Part shown: positions 33,133-45,655 of the stretch, in pieces
Layout: every line of letters begins with the position of its first letter
Position numbering within the stretch: position 1 is the first letter of the stretch
Assembly (NCBI GenBank): GCA_027625915.1
Contig: JANTQA010000047.1
Coordinates: forward strand, 9,548,001 to 9,612,000
From: Anaeramoeba flamelloides
Taxonomy: Eukaryota > Metamonada > Anaeramoebidae
Length of the DNA stretch: 64,000 nucleotides
Reading direction: 5' to 3'
Position numbers and translations under genes: made by a program
The notes under the pieces: generated by a model
What the model was told of the DNA's origin: nothing
What the model saw: only the letters and a program-made list of their open reading frames with translations
The model's database searches: none

Positions 33133-36100
33133 AATTAATTTGTTCTTTTTTCTTATTACTTTGTTCTTTTTTGTTTTTGTTTGATCATACTTTTCTTCTT
33201 TTTTCTTTGTTTGTTTGTTTGTTGACTATCAGAAATTTCTTTTTTTTTTATTTAAACAAAATTTCTTAAAGAAATAAATTACTATAAAAATTATGAATTT
33301 TTAGTGAACTTCCAAAGATTTTTATAATAAAAAAAAAAAAAATAATAATAAGACAACTTTCATTTTAATTATTTGGTATAAATATTTAATAAAGTTTTTT
33401 CATTTAAGTAACTAATCTCTATTAAATTTTTTTAACCTAAATTTAATAGAGATTGAGAAAATTTTTAGCCAATTACCGAGATTTGAAAAAACCTGTTTAT
33501 TTTCAAATTAAACGTATTTCTAGATAAGAAATTCTTATTTAAAAATTGGTCAAAAAAAAAAATAATATAGGCTAGTGCCTTAATTAAACATTTTTTTTTT
33601 TATAATGATTTGATTTTTTATATCAACAATCAAAAACCATTTTCAAAAAAAGAAATATTTTCATTTTAGAGAATTGACATACTTTTTTTGAGTAATATTT
33701 ATTTGAAGATATAGATTCAAATTGGGAAATCAAATTAATTTATAAAAGAGTTAGATTCAGATAGAGTGTGGTGAAAAGTTTGAAATTTCTGATCATTAAA
33801 AATTGGTTTTCCAAAAATCACAATTTAAAAGAATAAAGTAAAATCCTTAAGTATTTTTAACATAAATTGAGAAACTTATCGATATTATTAAATACCAGAA
33901 TGGGTTATAAATAATTTTGTTATCAAATTACCTTTTGTTTTTGGTTGTATTTTTCTGAATAATTATGAATACTTTGCTCTTTCACTTAATACTGATTCTA
34001 ATTTTTATTCCAAAAAATCAATTTTTGTTAAAGCTAGTATAAAAAAATATAATAACCCATCCCCCTTGGGAAAATAGACCAAAAATTAACTTAGGGCAAA
34101 CCTATTTTTTTTTACCCAAAATTTATTTAATATCACTGGAAAAAATTATCGAATTTATATTAATTATCAGGATTTTTCATCAAAACTCTTATGGTTAGAA
34201 AACTTGTGGAAACAAAGAAAAAGTAATGAGAAAAAAAATGAAAATAAAAAATATTTAAAATAGTAAATAAAAATATTAATTTGGGCACCAAATGTGCCAC
34301 TCAAGGAGGATAATGTCCTTTTTTATTTTAATTGAATAAAATTGAGTAAAATGTAAGATTTTTCTCCATTCTTTTAAGCCTGTTAAGTTAATTTTTTTTT
34401 ACGAAAATTATTTCCTGTTTCTGAAATAATAGATAAATGATAATAATTTACAATATTTAGAGAATCTTTTAATATGTGATAAAGAATAATAATAAATAAA
34501 AACTGGAAAAAAATGTGTAAAATTTGATTTTTATTCTTAATTTATTTTTTTACGTATATATTGTGGATTCATTCAAGATTAAATATTTTTTAAAAATTAA
34601 TGGCAAAGGTTGCTCTATTAAATTTACCATTTCCCCGAGAATATTACCAATTGTAAATTGTCCACCCCTCTAAAAAAATCATTAATAATATATTGTATAA
34701 TCTAAATAATTGTATCTCAATTGTACAAAATTATCTCTTTTTACAATATTATTTTTTACAGTCAATCTATTTTTTAATTTAAAAATGACCAATCCTAAAA
34801 AAAAATTCTATCTCAATATAGTTTATTGTTTTTATTGGAAATTTTTACCCAAGAGTTTAAAAAACCAAATCAAAAAGATACGCCTTAGAACCTATAAAAA
34901 TTATTCACTTTCAAAACTTTTACAACAATATAATTTACAAAATTCACTAATCAATGTTGTAAAAAAATAATACTTTTTTTATTTAAATGTTTCATCATTT
35001 TTTAACATATTCAAACCAATTTTTGATTAAAATATTGTGGTCGTCCCACTCAATTTTATATTTTTCTTTTTTTTTCAAATTTTGTAGGAAATATTAATAA
35101 AGCCGTTCAAAAATAAAACAATCAAATTTCCATTTTTAAAATGATAAAATTGAAGTTTTCATTCGAATTTATTTTTGACATTTTTCTAATTTTTTTTCTT
35201 ATTACAGTCAGTTTCACTTTTAAGGTACAAACTTTCAACGAAATTTAAGGCACAAAAAAAATTTCAAATTAAGGTACAAAATTTGGAATATTCATTTTTT
35301 ACAATTTATTTTACAAGAATTTGAATTTTGTGCCTTAATTTGAGATTTTTTTTGTGCCTTAAATTTCGTTGAAAGTTTGTCCCTTAAAAGTGAAACTGAC
35401 TTTATAAAGATATTAAATCATTTTAAAACGCAGATACAATAATTATTTTCACCATAAAATGACCTATTCAAAATCGGTACCTTCTTGTGAAAATGACGAT
35501 TGGATTTTTTACCAAGATCTTAAAAACATTTTTTTTTGTTTCAAAGTAAATAAATTATTATTATTAATTAATTGATAAATTTGTGTAAAATATTTTATAA
35601 ATTATAAAATCAGACTTTTACTATAATAAAAATAAACCCAGATAATCTTGTTTTATTGTTAAAAAAATTATTTTTATGAATTTCCACATTGAAAATTTCT
35701 TCATTTGAAAATAGTAATTTTTAAAACTGCAGGAACGTAAATAAATAAATAAATGATTTAATTGATTTGAATTAATAGTTAGTATTTTAGGATAAATAAA
35801 AGTAAAATATTTTACAAGAATTGAGGAAAAATACATTTTAAATCTTATTTGTTATATTTGGAATAGTAAAAGATTTTGTACGTATATTTTATTATTCTAA
35901 TGTTGTTGATCTATCTTGAGTATAATTAGTTGACTTTTACACGACAGAAACCAAAAAAAAAAATAAATTCAAATTAATACAATAATGGTTGAATATATAT
36001 CTTAACCGTTTGTTATTTTTTTCTGAAATATTTTATTTTATAATATTTTTGCTAATTTTTGGGAATCTTCTTTGTTTCTTCTCATAACCAAAGAAATTCT

Positions 36101-36538
36101 TTCTTTCAAAACAAACTTTCCCAAAAGTAAAAACCATAATCCCATTTTTAATGAATACTAAAGGTATTGAAATTGGAAACATCCTCCTTAAATACAAAAA
36201 TACATTTTTCCAGCCAAGAATTCTTTTCAGCAATTAATTCCGAGTCAAGAAAGTTTTTCACTTTTCCAACTTTCATATTATACAATTATAATTTAAGCAA
36301 TAGCTTTTTCGAGTTTGAGAGAAATTCGCTTCATTAAAGCGGAAGAAATAATTATTCAAAAAATTTTTCCAAGATTATTGAAATTACCAAACTTATTTTT
36401 CTGGCTTTTCTAGATTTGTCAAACACCTTCTTATACATTTTTTTTGTTTCTTGGTACTTAATTAATCTTTGGTATTTTGCCTTTTGTATTTACCCAAAAA
36501 TATCAGTTATTCCTAAATCATTTTTTTTTTTGTTTCAA
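33133..36538. other. Spacer between the tandem DUF362 genes
   Basis: 3.4 kb with no recognised gene. An 86-codon frame at 34710-34970 is not convincing. Contains MITE family F copy 4 (35203-35404) and a short AACCTAACG-like patch near 34315-34395. AAAGAAATAAATTAC at about 33270 could serve as a polyadenylation region, and the same sequence follows copy 2. Confidence 0.6.
35203..35404. mobile_element. MITE family F, copy 4
   Basis: TACAGTCAGTTTCACTTTTA at the left and AAAAGTGAAACTGACTTTA at the right, with long pairing arms (CTTTCAACGAAATTTAAGG with CCTTAAATTTCGTTGAAAG). TA-flanked and well preserved. Confidence 0.9.
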
Positions 36539-39500
36539 ATGAGAGCTTTATTAATCTCAATTTTTTTAATTTTTTGTTGTTTAGGCTTCGAGGTAAATTC
36601 GATTGTGTGTGATCCTCCAGTTGGAACACCAGTTAACGAACCATGGGGCGAAAGTTTTGGTATTAATCCAGGAAGAGTTGTTTGGGTGTTGGATAGAGAA
36701 GCAACAACATGGGATGGGTATGAAAATCAATTTTTTTTTTGTAATTTTTTATTTTGTTCGTTTTGGTTGTCTTTGTTTTGTTCAACTCTCCTTTTTCTTT
36801 GAGTTTACAAACAAAAACACAAAAATTTCTTGACAATTTCTTTTCTTTTCTTTTCTTTTCTTTACCTTTTCTACTTTTTTGTTTAAACTTGTTGACAAAA
36901 GAAAATCAATAAACTACAGTTAAATATTCAACCAAACCAAACCAAACTGAATTTGGTTTACACTTCTATCTGCCTTAATACTGTTATTTTCCAATTAATC
37001 AATGAAAATTTTTATTTCAATTTCTTTTATGAATATTAATTATAACTATTACAACCAAATTAGCAGAGTTAAAATTTTATATTAGAGTTAACTAAGGAAG
37101 TTTAATTTATTGTCTAAAAACACTATTTCTAAAAGATGTTGTAAAGAACTTTGGATTTTCTTCAACTTATAAAGTAGAAAAATATTTTGAGAATGTTAAC
37201 TAAAAATTTTCATTTTTTAATTGGAAAATAATAGTAGATCAGTGAAAAAAATACCGGACATGAAAAAAATCCCGGACATGATTTTTAATTGTGAATATTA
37301 GGAAAATTGTTGTGTAATGTCTTTTTATTTAAAATCAAATGCTTTTTTTTTAAGAATCGAACTTTTTCAATTATAACTCCCCCACTTATTAGAATGATGA
37401 TTGACGAAATCACACTTGTTCAAAACACCATTCAATCAATCAAAAAACAAGAAGAAGAATTATCATTTTCCAAACTCTAGTAAACCTCGATAAAACTCGA
37501 TTGTTTTTCAAAAAAAGTTGATCAACATAGGCTATCAAACAATTACTCAAGTATTCTAGAGACACCTTACTTTGAGGGACTTTAGGTAGGTTTATCACTA
37601 ATCTCATAAAAAAATTGGTTATTTATAATAAGGATTTCATTGAAATTAGACAAAAATTTTACTAATAATCACAATTAAAAATCTTGTCAGGGATTTTTTT
37701 CATGTCCGGTATTTTTTTCCCTACTATAATCTAAAAAACATCAAGTGAAAATTATTTATTTGTTGAGAGGTAAAAAAATTGAGTCTTCCTTTAGATCCAG
37801 ATTTTATTTTTTGTAGAAATTAAAATACAATACCTAACCAATAAAAATGATTTAAAAGAATGACAAAATCTTGGAAAAGTCAAAAAATTACAAATTTTAG
37901 ATTTTCTAGCAAGACTTTGAATGAAAATTAGAACTTTTATTGATCTAAAAAATTTAATGAAATTTTTGAACAAAACATTACAAATTTAAAATCGTTTTTT
38001 TTTTAATATTACTAGATAATTCAAATTATTTTGGAGAATATTAATACACTCGAAGAAAACCACATGGTAATTGAAAATAATTTGGATAGACAAGCAGTCT
38101 GAGTACTTTTGATTTTGGAACTTTTTCAAGTTAAATTTCGAATTAGGTTGGTAAATATGAAGCTTTTCACTAACCCCAAAAATTTTCGAACAATAAGCCT
38201 AAATTTTAAATTTGAATAAGAACTCGTAACTCAGTATTCTTTAAAGTCAACAAAGATATTGTTAGTCATAAAACGAATCTTCATCACCATAAAATATGAA
38301 TAGCACTGGAAGCATACTACTGAACACAAATTATTTCCCATAACCAACAGTAAACCTTACAAATCATAAAACAAATAAAAAAGACATTTCTTTTACGTTT
38401 AAGGACTATTTAAAATAAATCCACAATGCTTTGACACATACCCCATGTTGGCTTTATTTTAGAAAATCCTTAATCCCGAGAGTCATTGTAAAAATATTTA
38501 TGTTTTATAATCTTGTTGTATCTTTTTTATTTTTAATCTTTCCAATTTAATTAAAAATCTTTAGAACCAACCAATACTTTTAATTTAGAAAAAAAATTTA
38601 TTTCATGTTTTTGGATTTAATTTCTTGAAGCATTGTTCAGATAAGTAAAACAAAACAACAATGTTTAGATTCGAAGATTAAAAAAAAAAAATTAAAGTTT
38701 AATATTTAAATTTCAATTCGAGCTCTATTTTTTAATTAAAAAAATCAGTAATCTTCAACAAATATCATTATTTTTTATTTTTCTTATTTATTTTGATTGA
38801 ATACAAATAGACAATAAACAAAATATATCAAAAAGTAAAAGCAAACATAAAAATAAAAATAAAAAAAAAAAATAAAATCCATAAAAATAAAAACAAAAGT
38901 AAAAATAAAAAAAGAAACAATTACCTTTTAATGATTAATTTTTTTTTATTATTTCTAATAATTTAAATTCTTGAAAATTATAATATTTTTAAAAAACAAA
39001 AATCAAAAAAAAACAAAAATAATAAAATTAAAATAGAATAAATGGATACTTTTTTGATTCTGATAATTTAGATCAATCAAGGGTTGACAATATGCTTGAT
39101 AAAGCAATTACAAGCCTAACTGGTAATGATGATGTTGTCGAATCGTGGGACATGTTATTCCGAGATTTCAATAAAAGAAAACATGGAAAGGAGAATGGCT
39201 ATGTACCAGGGCAAACAATTGCAATGAAGATCAATTTAAATGGCGACTATGGGCTTTATATTGACAACAACGGAAATGAAGTAACCCCACAATTTTTAAA
39301 AAGCTTGATGACACACTTGACCAAATACGCCGGAGTAGCACAAAAGGATCTTTATGTTTACGATGCATCAAGATTGATCATGCCACATTTCCAAAAGATG
39401 TTTGAACAATATTTCCCCGATATTAATTTAGTTGACAATGAAGGTGCAGAGGGTTCAATCCAGAGAGTACAACCAGATCCTACATCCTACCTTCAATTTT

Positions 39501-40222
39501 CTAATACAGCTGTACCAGCTCAAAAGCTAACAAAACTACCAACCTTTGTGAATCAAGCAGACTATATGATTGAAATCGACGATTTTAGGGGTCATGACAT
39601 GGCATCATTTACCCTCAGTGGTAAAAATTGGTTTGGAAGTATATATCGACCAGATGTCAATTGCAATTTTAAACCAAATACTGTTAACCATTGGTGCCCA
39701 ATGAGTTTACATCAATTTATTAACACTACATCCAATAATTTTGGAAGTTATAGCGTGCTTGTTGATTTAATCGGCCACCCAAAGTTGACCAGTAATACCC
39801 TGTTCATTATTTCTGATGCCCTATATGCTGGCCCTTCTGAATTCGACCACAGTAGTAACCAAGACATACCATCGCCACCAGTTACCTTTGAAATGGAACC
39901 TTTCAACAACCATTGGAGCTCCTCCATTTTAATTGCCCAAGATCCAATTGCACTTGATTCAGTCGGCTTTGATATCTTAAGAACTGAACCTCATATCCCC
40001 TTAGCTCGAATGGGCTGTGCTGATAATTACCTACATGAAAGTGCATTAGCCAATGATCCACCCTCAGGTACAGTATATAACCCATCCGGACAGGGGCAAT
40101 TGAGCAGTTTGGGTGTACATGAACATTGGAACAATGCTTATGAAAGGAAATATACTAAAAATATCGATCCTGTTAATGGAAAAGGTATTGAATTAGTAGA
40201 AATTCATCTTTCTGATGACTAA
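36539..40222 (+). CDS. Secreted DUF362-family protein, copy 2, two exons
   Basis: Exons 36539-36717 and 39037-40222 have the same lengths, phases and splice sites as copy 1 and also give 454 residues. The signal peptide (MRALLISIFLIFCCLGFEV) and DUF362 motifs are intact, so both genes look functional. Differences cluster in patches: YGLYIDNNGNEVT for FGYYEDNNGNEVS; NEGAEGSIQRVQ for NKGGMGSVQRAQ; VNCNFKPNTVNHW for VSCDFGTTSSGHW; FINTTSNNFGSYSV for FVNVTIRPMGSYNA; and SSNQDIPSPP for TSGYNVPSPP. Long stretches between the patches are identical or nearly so, at silent sites too. The sequence upstream of the start codon is unrelated to that of copy 1, so expression may differ. Confidence 0.92.
36718..39036 (+). 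other. Long intron of DUF362 copy 2
   Basis: 2,319 bp. The ends match the copy 1 intron and the core (36978-38847) does not. The core includes a MITE family A copy (37240-37724). No gene seen. Confidence 0.75.
37240..37724. mobile_element. MITE family A, copy 2
   Basis: Left AGTGAAAAAAATACCGGACA and the complement of the right end (CATGTCCGGTATTTTTTTCC) form good inverted repeats, continued inward by GATTTTTAATTGTGA and TCACAATTAAAAATC. It is the reverse orientation of 4948-5449, inserted in the intron of DUF362 copy 2. Confidence 0.85.
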
Positions 40223-41359
40223 AATTAATTTGTTCTTTTTTCTTATTACTTTGCTCTTTTTTTTTGTTCTTTCTTCTTTTTTTCTTTTTTTTTATTTCTT
40301 TGTTTGTTGACTATCAGAAATTTCTTTTTTTTTTATTTAAACAAAATTTCTTAAAGAAATAAATTACTATAAAAATTATGAATTTTTAGTTCATTATGCT
40401 CTTATTTTTACAAGATTTGGAATGATTTTTTTTATTCAACTTTTATTCATTTTAAGAACATTATATTTAATAACCTTTTCAATCAATTTTTATGAACAAA
40501 ATAAACTAAATTTCACAATAAATGGTCCATGTTACATTTGAATTTTGATTTGCATTTGTATTGTTTTGAAGTTTTTCCCGTCACAACGAAAAGTTTGCAA
40601 ATAAATCATTTTTTCTCTTTTTTATTTTTTCAACATTATTTTGTTAAAATGGAAAATGAAAATGAAAATTTGGAAAGAAGTAATAGATGAATTAATGAAA
40701 AAATTGCTTTCAAATATGAAAAAGAGATTAGATACAAACTAAAATTCATAATTTTCCACACAGCTAAAATGTTCCAAAGAATCATAATAATACAATTTCA
40801 TTCAAATTGGAAACAATTTTGATTTCTATAAAATATGAAAATCATTTTTTCATCTTTTTGTTTTAGTTTGTTTTCATTTCATTTTTTGAATTACGTAAAC
40901 TTTTTCCGTGCGATCAAAATTTTTTTCAATAATTAATTTTAGGTTAAAGTTGAGTTCCAAATAGAAGAACTCAAATAAAATTAATTGGTAGTAAATAACC
41001 ATTTGATGGATCAATATTCCTAATAGAATTTAAACATATTTATCAATGTATTTTTTTGTTTTGCTCTCTCCAAAATTTTTAACACAACTCTTGATTTATT
41101 TGTATTGATAATTATTTATTTTTTGATTTGTGGGTATTGTAATTTATAAAAAAGTGTTAACATTTCAATTAGTGAATGGTTCAAATTTGGTATTTGTTAG
41201 GGAATTGATTAAATAAGTTTTTTTTTTTTCAAAAATCGAATTTTGGTGTGTTAAAAATTTTGAATAGGAGTTTAGTTTTTAGGGTTAAAGGAAAGAAGAA
41301 TCGATAAATGGGTTTTATTAATTTTTTAAAATTTCTATTACTCATGTAATGCTTATTTC

Positions 41360-41573
41360 AAAATAAATGTACCAATTTTTTTTAATTGTTTTTTTTTACT
41401 TTTTTTTATTTTATTTTTAGAGGTAAAATAATTATCTCTTGAGTATAGAACTGAATATTAAAATCAAAATTTTTATATTATAATAGATAACTTCAATTAT
41501 TAAAAATATTTTTTCTTGAAAATTTGATTTTTAATGGGCCAATGATTTTGAAATAGAGTTTATATAATAAAAA
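41360..41573. repeat. Dispersed repeat family E, copy 2
   Basis: Collinear with 21957-22145; shares GATTTTTAATGGGCCAATG and ATTTTGAAATA at the right end. Confidence 0.65.
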
Positions 41574-42915
41574 TTCTTGTTTTTTTATTCATTTAGTTAA
41601 TTTTCATTTTTTAAAACATTTGTAAACAAGCCAAAATTTCAATTCTCATTGTAAAAGTAAACTATTTTTATTATTTTTTTGCACACCCAAAATTTAAAAT
41701 ATCGGATTATTTGATTAAATGTATTATTACAAATAGTTTTGACAATAACTTAAACAATTGTTCACTCATTAAAAAATAAATCATAGGTTTAATTGATTAT
41801 TAACACATTGATGGTGAAAAATCTCAAAAGAGAAATAAAGTGAAGTGTCAAAAATTTTAAAATATTGTTTATCAAAAATCAAATTTATTTAGAATCTAAA
41901 AATGAAAAAATAACCCACGTTTCAAAAATTTGAAATTAAAATACCACTAAAAAAATAAAGAAAGATTAATCAATTAAACTATAATGGAAATCGTTAAAAT
42001 AAAAAGTTGTTTGAGAATATATAAAATTGAAAATATTTATATATATATATATTAAGCTAAAATATATACTAAATCAAAGATTATATTGGAACATTAATGT
42101 TGATTTAGTATTTAGTTTTAAATCTATCGATCAAGTAGATCAATAGCAAATATTACATTCTACACTAAGTAACGATAATAAATGTATGTTGTTATTGAAG
42201 ATACATTATAGTAGTAAAACATGGTTAAAATGCCTGAAAAAGTAGATTAAATAACAAACTACAAAAGTTTAATCTTATATCAATTTATAATGATATTTTA
42301 TATCTAAAAAAACAAGATTATTTTTAAGATAAACTGGAGGTAATTTTATTGAATCACCTCTGCTCAAATAATAAAAAAAACAAGATTTTTTTTTTTTTAA
42401 ATATTTTTTGATATAAATTTTAAGGTTGAATTATCAATTTGAAAACTTACAAAATTGAAAATAGCTAACTTCTATTTATCTTTAAACATAGCAAAGTTCG
42501 TTTTATGGTTAAGAGTTAGACAATTAAACATAGAAAAGTTGAAAATAAAATCAATTTTTAAAAAAAAAATTAAAAAATGAATCTTGTTATTTTTTTCAAC
42601 AAATTATTTTAATATATCCGAGATATATTTATAATATATCGAGTTTCAAAAAATGTGTAACATTTTTTTTCCATATTTTAAATTCTTTGGTGTTCCTATT
42701 AAAATAATTGAGTAGTAATTTCAATTAAAATATTATAAAAATAATTACTTTAGGAATCTTCTAAATATAATTTTCAAATATAGGACTTATTATTATTTTG
42801 GTTTATATCTGTATATTTGAAAAAGGAATTAAAAAAACAAAATTCCTTAGAAAAAAAATAATAATAATTGTGATTCTACGTAATAAAACCTATTAATTTA
42901 TTGTTCAATAATATT

Positions 42916-43116
42916 TACAGTCAGTTTCACTTTTAAAAAACAAACTTTCAACGGAATTTAATACACAAAAAAATCTCAAATTAAAGCACAAAATTTGGAA
43001 TTTTATTTTACAGAATTTATTTTACTAGAATTTGAATTTTGTGCCTTAATTTGAGATTTTTTATGTGCCTTAAATTCTTGTTCAAAGTTTGTATCTTAAA
43101 AGTGAAACTGACTGTA
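42916..43116. mobile_element. MITE family F, copy 5
   Basis: TACAGTCAGTTTCACTTTTA at the left and AAAAGTGAAACTGACTGTA at the right, TA-flanked. Inner arms AAATTAAAGCACAAAATT and AATTTTGTGCCTTAATTT. Confidence 0.9.
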
Positions 43117-43388
43117 TCAAGGATTTTTTCATACAATTTGAACTAATGGACACTAATCTGATTGACGTTCAATTACCATATACTTTGATTGAACATCAAT
43201 CGATATTGATACCAATACCTTAATCATAAGTTATTTTTAAACAATTTTATCTCAAAAAATTCAAATTTATTGGACCTTTCTTTTTAAAGTTTTCTTCAAA
43301 TAAAAGCCTGAGCATTGCTAAATTCTAAATACATGAAAACAAACAATATTATCAAATAATATACTATATTATAACAAAAGTTCGAACT

Positions 43389-43555
43389 AAACTATTTTTC
43401 ATAAATTTTGACTCACTTTATAATGCTAATGGGAGTTGTTTTGAGGGTTTATTCCAGTATTCTTAACAAAAAATATTTTCAAATTTTTGGATCAGAATCA
43501 TTTTTTCAAATTTTGCAAATATTCGTTTTACTTTTTCAAAATTTTGTTTTTCTTT

Positions 43556-43586
<31 letters not shown>

Positions 43587-43606
43587 CTTTGTTTTTGAAA
43601 AATTTT

Positions 43607-43640
<34 letters not shown>

Positions 43641-44008
43641 CAAAAGATCATGTGGAAAAAAAAAAGAGATCTTCGAAAAGACAAATAATCACTAAGAAAA
43701 TTGAGAATGTAATGTCTTTGAAAATGGATTAAATTATTCATAAAAAATATTGTTGTTCAACTTTTTTTCAGTGAAAGTTCAGTAATAAAAAATGGGTAAT
43801 GCTCATTTCAAAAATTGTGACTCACTTTTTTTTAGTTTTTGAGTTTTATTTTTTTTAATTTTTAATATATCAGGCTTTTATAGATTTAGAATGACTTAAA
43901 CGAGAATTACATATCATATTTAGTTATTAATTGTTCTTGAATACTAAAGGATAAATTTTTTTTTCAATTTATTATTTCAGGTGAGTCACAATTTTTGAAA
44001 AAGAGTTT
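43389..44008. mobile_element. MITE family D, copy 3 (reverse orientation)
   Basis: Reverse complement of 17999-18612. It begins TAAACTATTTTTCATAAATT and ends TTTTTGAAAAAGAGTTTA. The nested sub-element is at about 43803-44006 (TTGTGACTCAC ... GTGAGTCACAA). The core is T-rich with several interruptions. Confidence 0.8.
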
Positions 44009-44076
44009 ATTTCAAGGAAACTTTTTACAAATTAAGGTCCAATCGATTTAGATTGTTCAGTAAAAATTTTGTTGAG

Positions 44077-44582
44077 TATAGTATTTAAAATAAATTCTTG
44101 ACATGAAAAAATTTCAATAGATCTTTATTATTAGTTACTATTAGGAAAATTGTTGTGTAATGGTTAGTTTTATTATCAATCAAATTCTTTTTTTTAAATA
44201 ACAAAATAAATTCAGAATGGTCTCAGTATTAAACCTCCATAAATTTCATTAAAGGTAGGGTTTCTCTAAAAAATTCTTTATTAAATGTTTGCTAACCAAA
44301 GTAGATCTACATATTTAGAAAAGTACAAGAGTTTTGTAGAGGTTTGCTAGAGTTGAGAAAATGATAATTTTTATTATGGTTTTTTGATTGATTCAACTAT
44401 TGTTTTGAAAAACTGTAATTTAATTAACTTTCATTCTAAGAAGTGTCTAGAGTAATAATTTACAGAATTTGTCCACAAAAATAAAAGAAATTATTAATCA
44501 ATAATATAATAATTCTCCTAATATAAACATTTGAAAATCTTATTATGGATTATTTTCATTACAGGTATTTTTTTTAATACTA
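44077..44582. mobile_element. MITE family A, copy 3 (diverged)
   Basis: Aligns with 4948-5449: TAGGAAAATTGTTGTGTAATG, GGTTTGCTAGAGTTGAG, TTTTTTGATTGATTCAA and ATTTTCATTACAGGTATTTTT in order. The ends are more eroded than in the other copies. Confidence 0.7.
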
Positions 44583-44823
44583 GACCTAATTTCTATTAAA
44601 AAGCTCTTTTTCAAAAAGAATTATTCAAATTTTTTCTATAGAGTATACTCGAAAAACAAAAGTAAACATTAATTTTAATGATTCTACTTTGAATGAAACA
44701 ATAGTTATTGAACTTACAATAAAATATACTATATGGAAGAACTATAGAAATGATTCCAATAAAAAACCCAATCAATTTTTATGAATTTAGGTTTCGGTTT
44801 AAAAAGCCAGTGAGTTATTGCTT

Positions 44824-45577
44824 TTAAGGGATTAGCTTCACCCTAGATTTCTCTATAATCAAAGTATATTGTTATTGGGTGTAAATGATATTAGTTCTCA
44901 TTAGTTGAAATAGCACTAAAAAATCTATTATAAATCTTTTTGCACAACAAATTATTACATTTTTTACAAATTATCACTATTAAAAAATTTCATTTTGAAA
45001 AAAATTTTTTTAATTCCTTTTCCAAATCTAAAAATAGAAACCCAAAATACTGTATTCAAGTAATTAATAATTTAGATTTAGAACTACCAAAAGTAACTCT
45101 TTTTATAATTTTTGAATTTCCAAGAAAAACTCAATAATCATCAACATAAAAGCACAAAGGCTGATTAATTTTGTATGCTTTTGATAAGGATACTTGTATC
45201 ATCAATATATTTCAATGATTTGAGAAATAATTGGTCAAAAAACTTTATTAGTTAATTATTTAATTTTTCAAAAAAAACGAATTTTTTAGTAACTAATCTA
45301 CATTTCACCACAAATTTTAAGAAAGATATTTTGTGACTTGGAAGTCTGAATATTGATAATTCAACTTTTAAATTTATGGTGAAATCCATATTTTATTCTG
45401 AAATTGTTGGGATTTTTACTGATACATAGATCATATTTAATTGATAAGATCAACAACTATTACTGCTTGACTACTCGATTTATTAGAGACATTTGAACCA
45501 TGTTCACTAGTTTGGTTAAACCCAATAACAACATACTTTGTTCCTAGGCTTCTCCTTGGTAGACGCTAATCCCTTAA
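44824..45577. mobile_element. TTAA-flanked MITE (piggyBac-like target), copy 1
   Basis: Begins TTAAGGGATTAGC and ends GCTAATCCCTTAA. The inverted repeats extend inward about 55 bp (AAAGTATATTGTTATTGGG with CCCAATAACAACATACTTT). Non-coding, 754 bp including both TTAA sites. TTAA target duplication is the hallmark of piggyBac-superfamily transposition. Confidence 0.85.
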
Positions 45578-45655
45578 ATGAAAAAAAATATTTCATTTTT
45601 TAAGTTTTCTTCAAAAACTTTAATATTTGTTTAAATATTCTATTAGCTTGTATTA

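Larger units (their letters stand above)
29533..33305 (+). repeat. Tandem duplication unit 1 (DUF362 gene)
   Basis: Homology with 36532-40390 begins just before the start codon (TTTCTCAAATGAGAGC against TTGTTTCAAATGAGAGC) and ends at GAATTTTTAGT about 170 bp past the stop. Inside the intron, 29972-31758 is not shared with the second unit. Confidence 0.85.
36532..40390 (+). repeat. Tandem duplication unit 2 (DUF362 gene)
   Basis: Direct repeat of 29533-33305 about 7.0 kb downstream, with the intron core (36978-38847) replaced by unrelated sequence. Confidence 0.85.
40223..45655. other. Intergenic, repeat-rich; no gene recognised
   Basis: 5.4 kb between DUF362 copy 2 and the EH-domain gene. 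Its second half is almost a string of MITEs (families E, F, D, A and the TTAA family). The poly-T frames near 43408-43732 are artefacts of the MITE family D core. Confidence 0.65.

Noticed and set aside
34710-34970. 86-codon plus-strand frame, basic
   Set aside because: Low-complexity Lys/Leu/Phe/Asn composition typical of translated AT-rich spacer; no family resemblance.
25854-43116. Dispersed ~200 bp inverted repeats considered as a CRISPR-like array
   Set aside because: The copies are kilobases apart, TA-flanked, palindromic over their whole length and without regular spacers; they are MITEs.
43408-43732. Two open frames rich in Phe
   Set aside because: They are translations of the poly-T core of MITE family D, with no protein-like composition.
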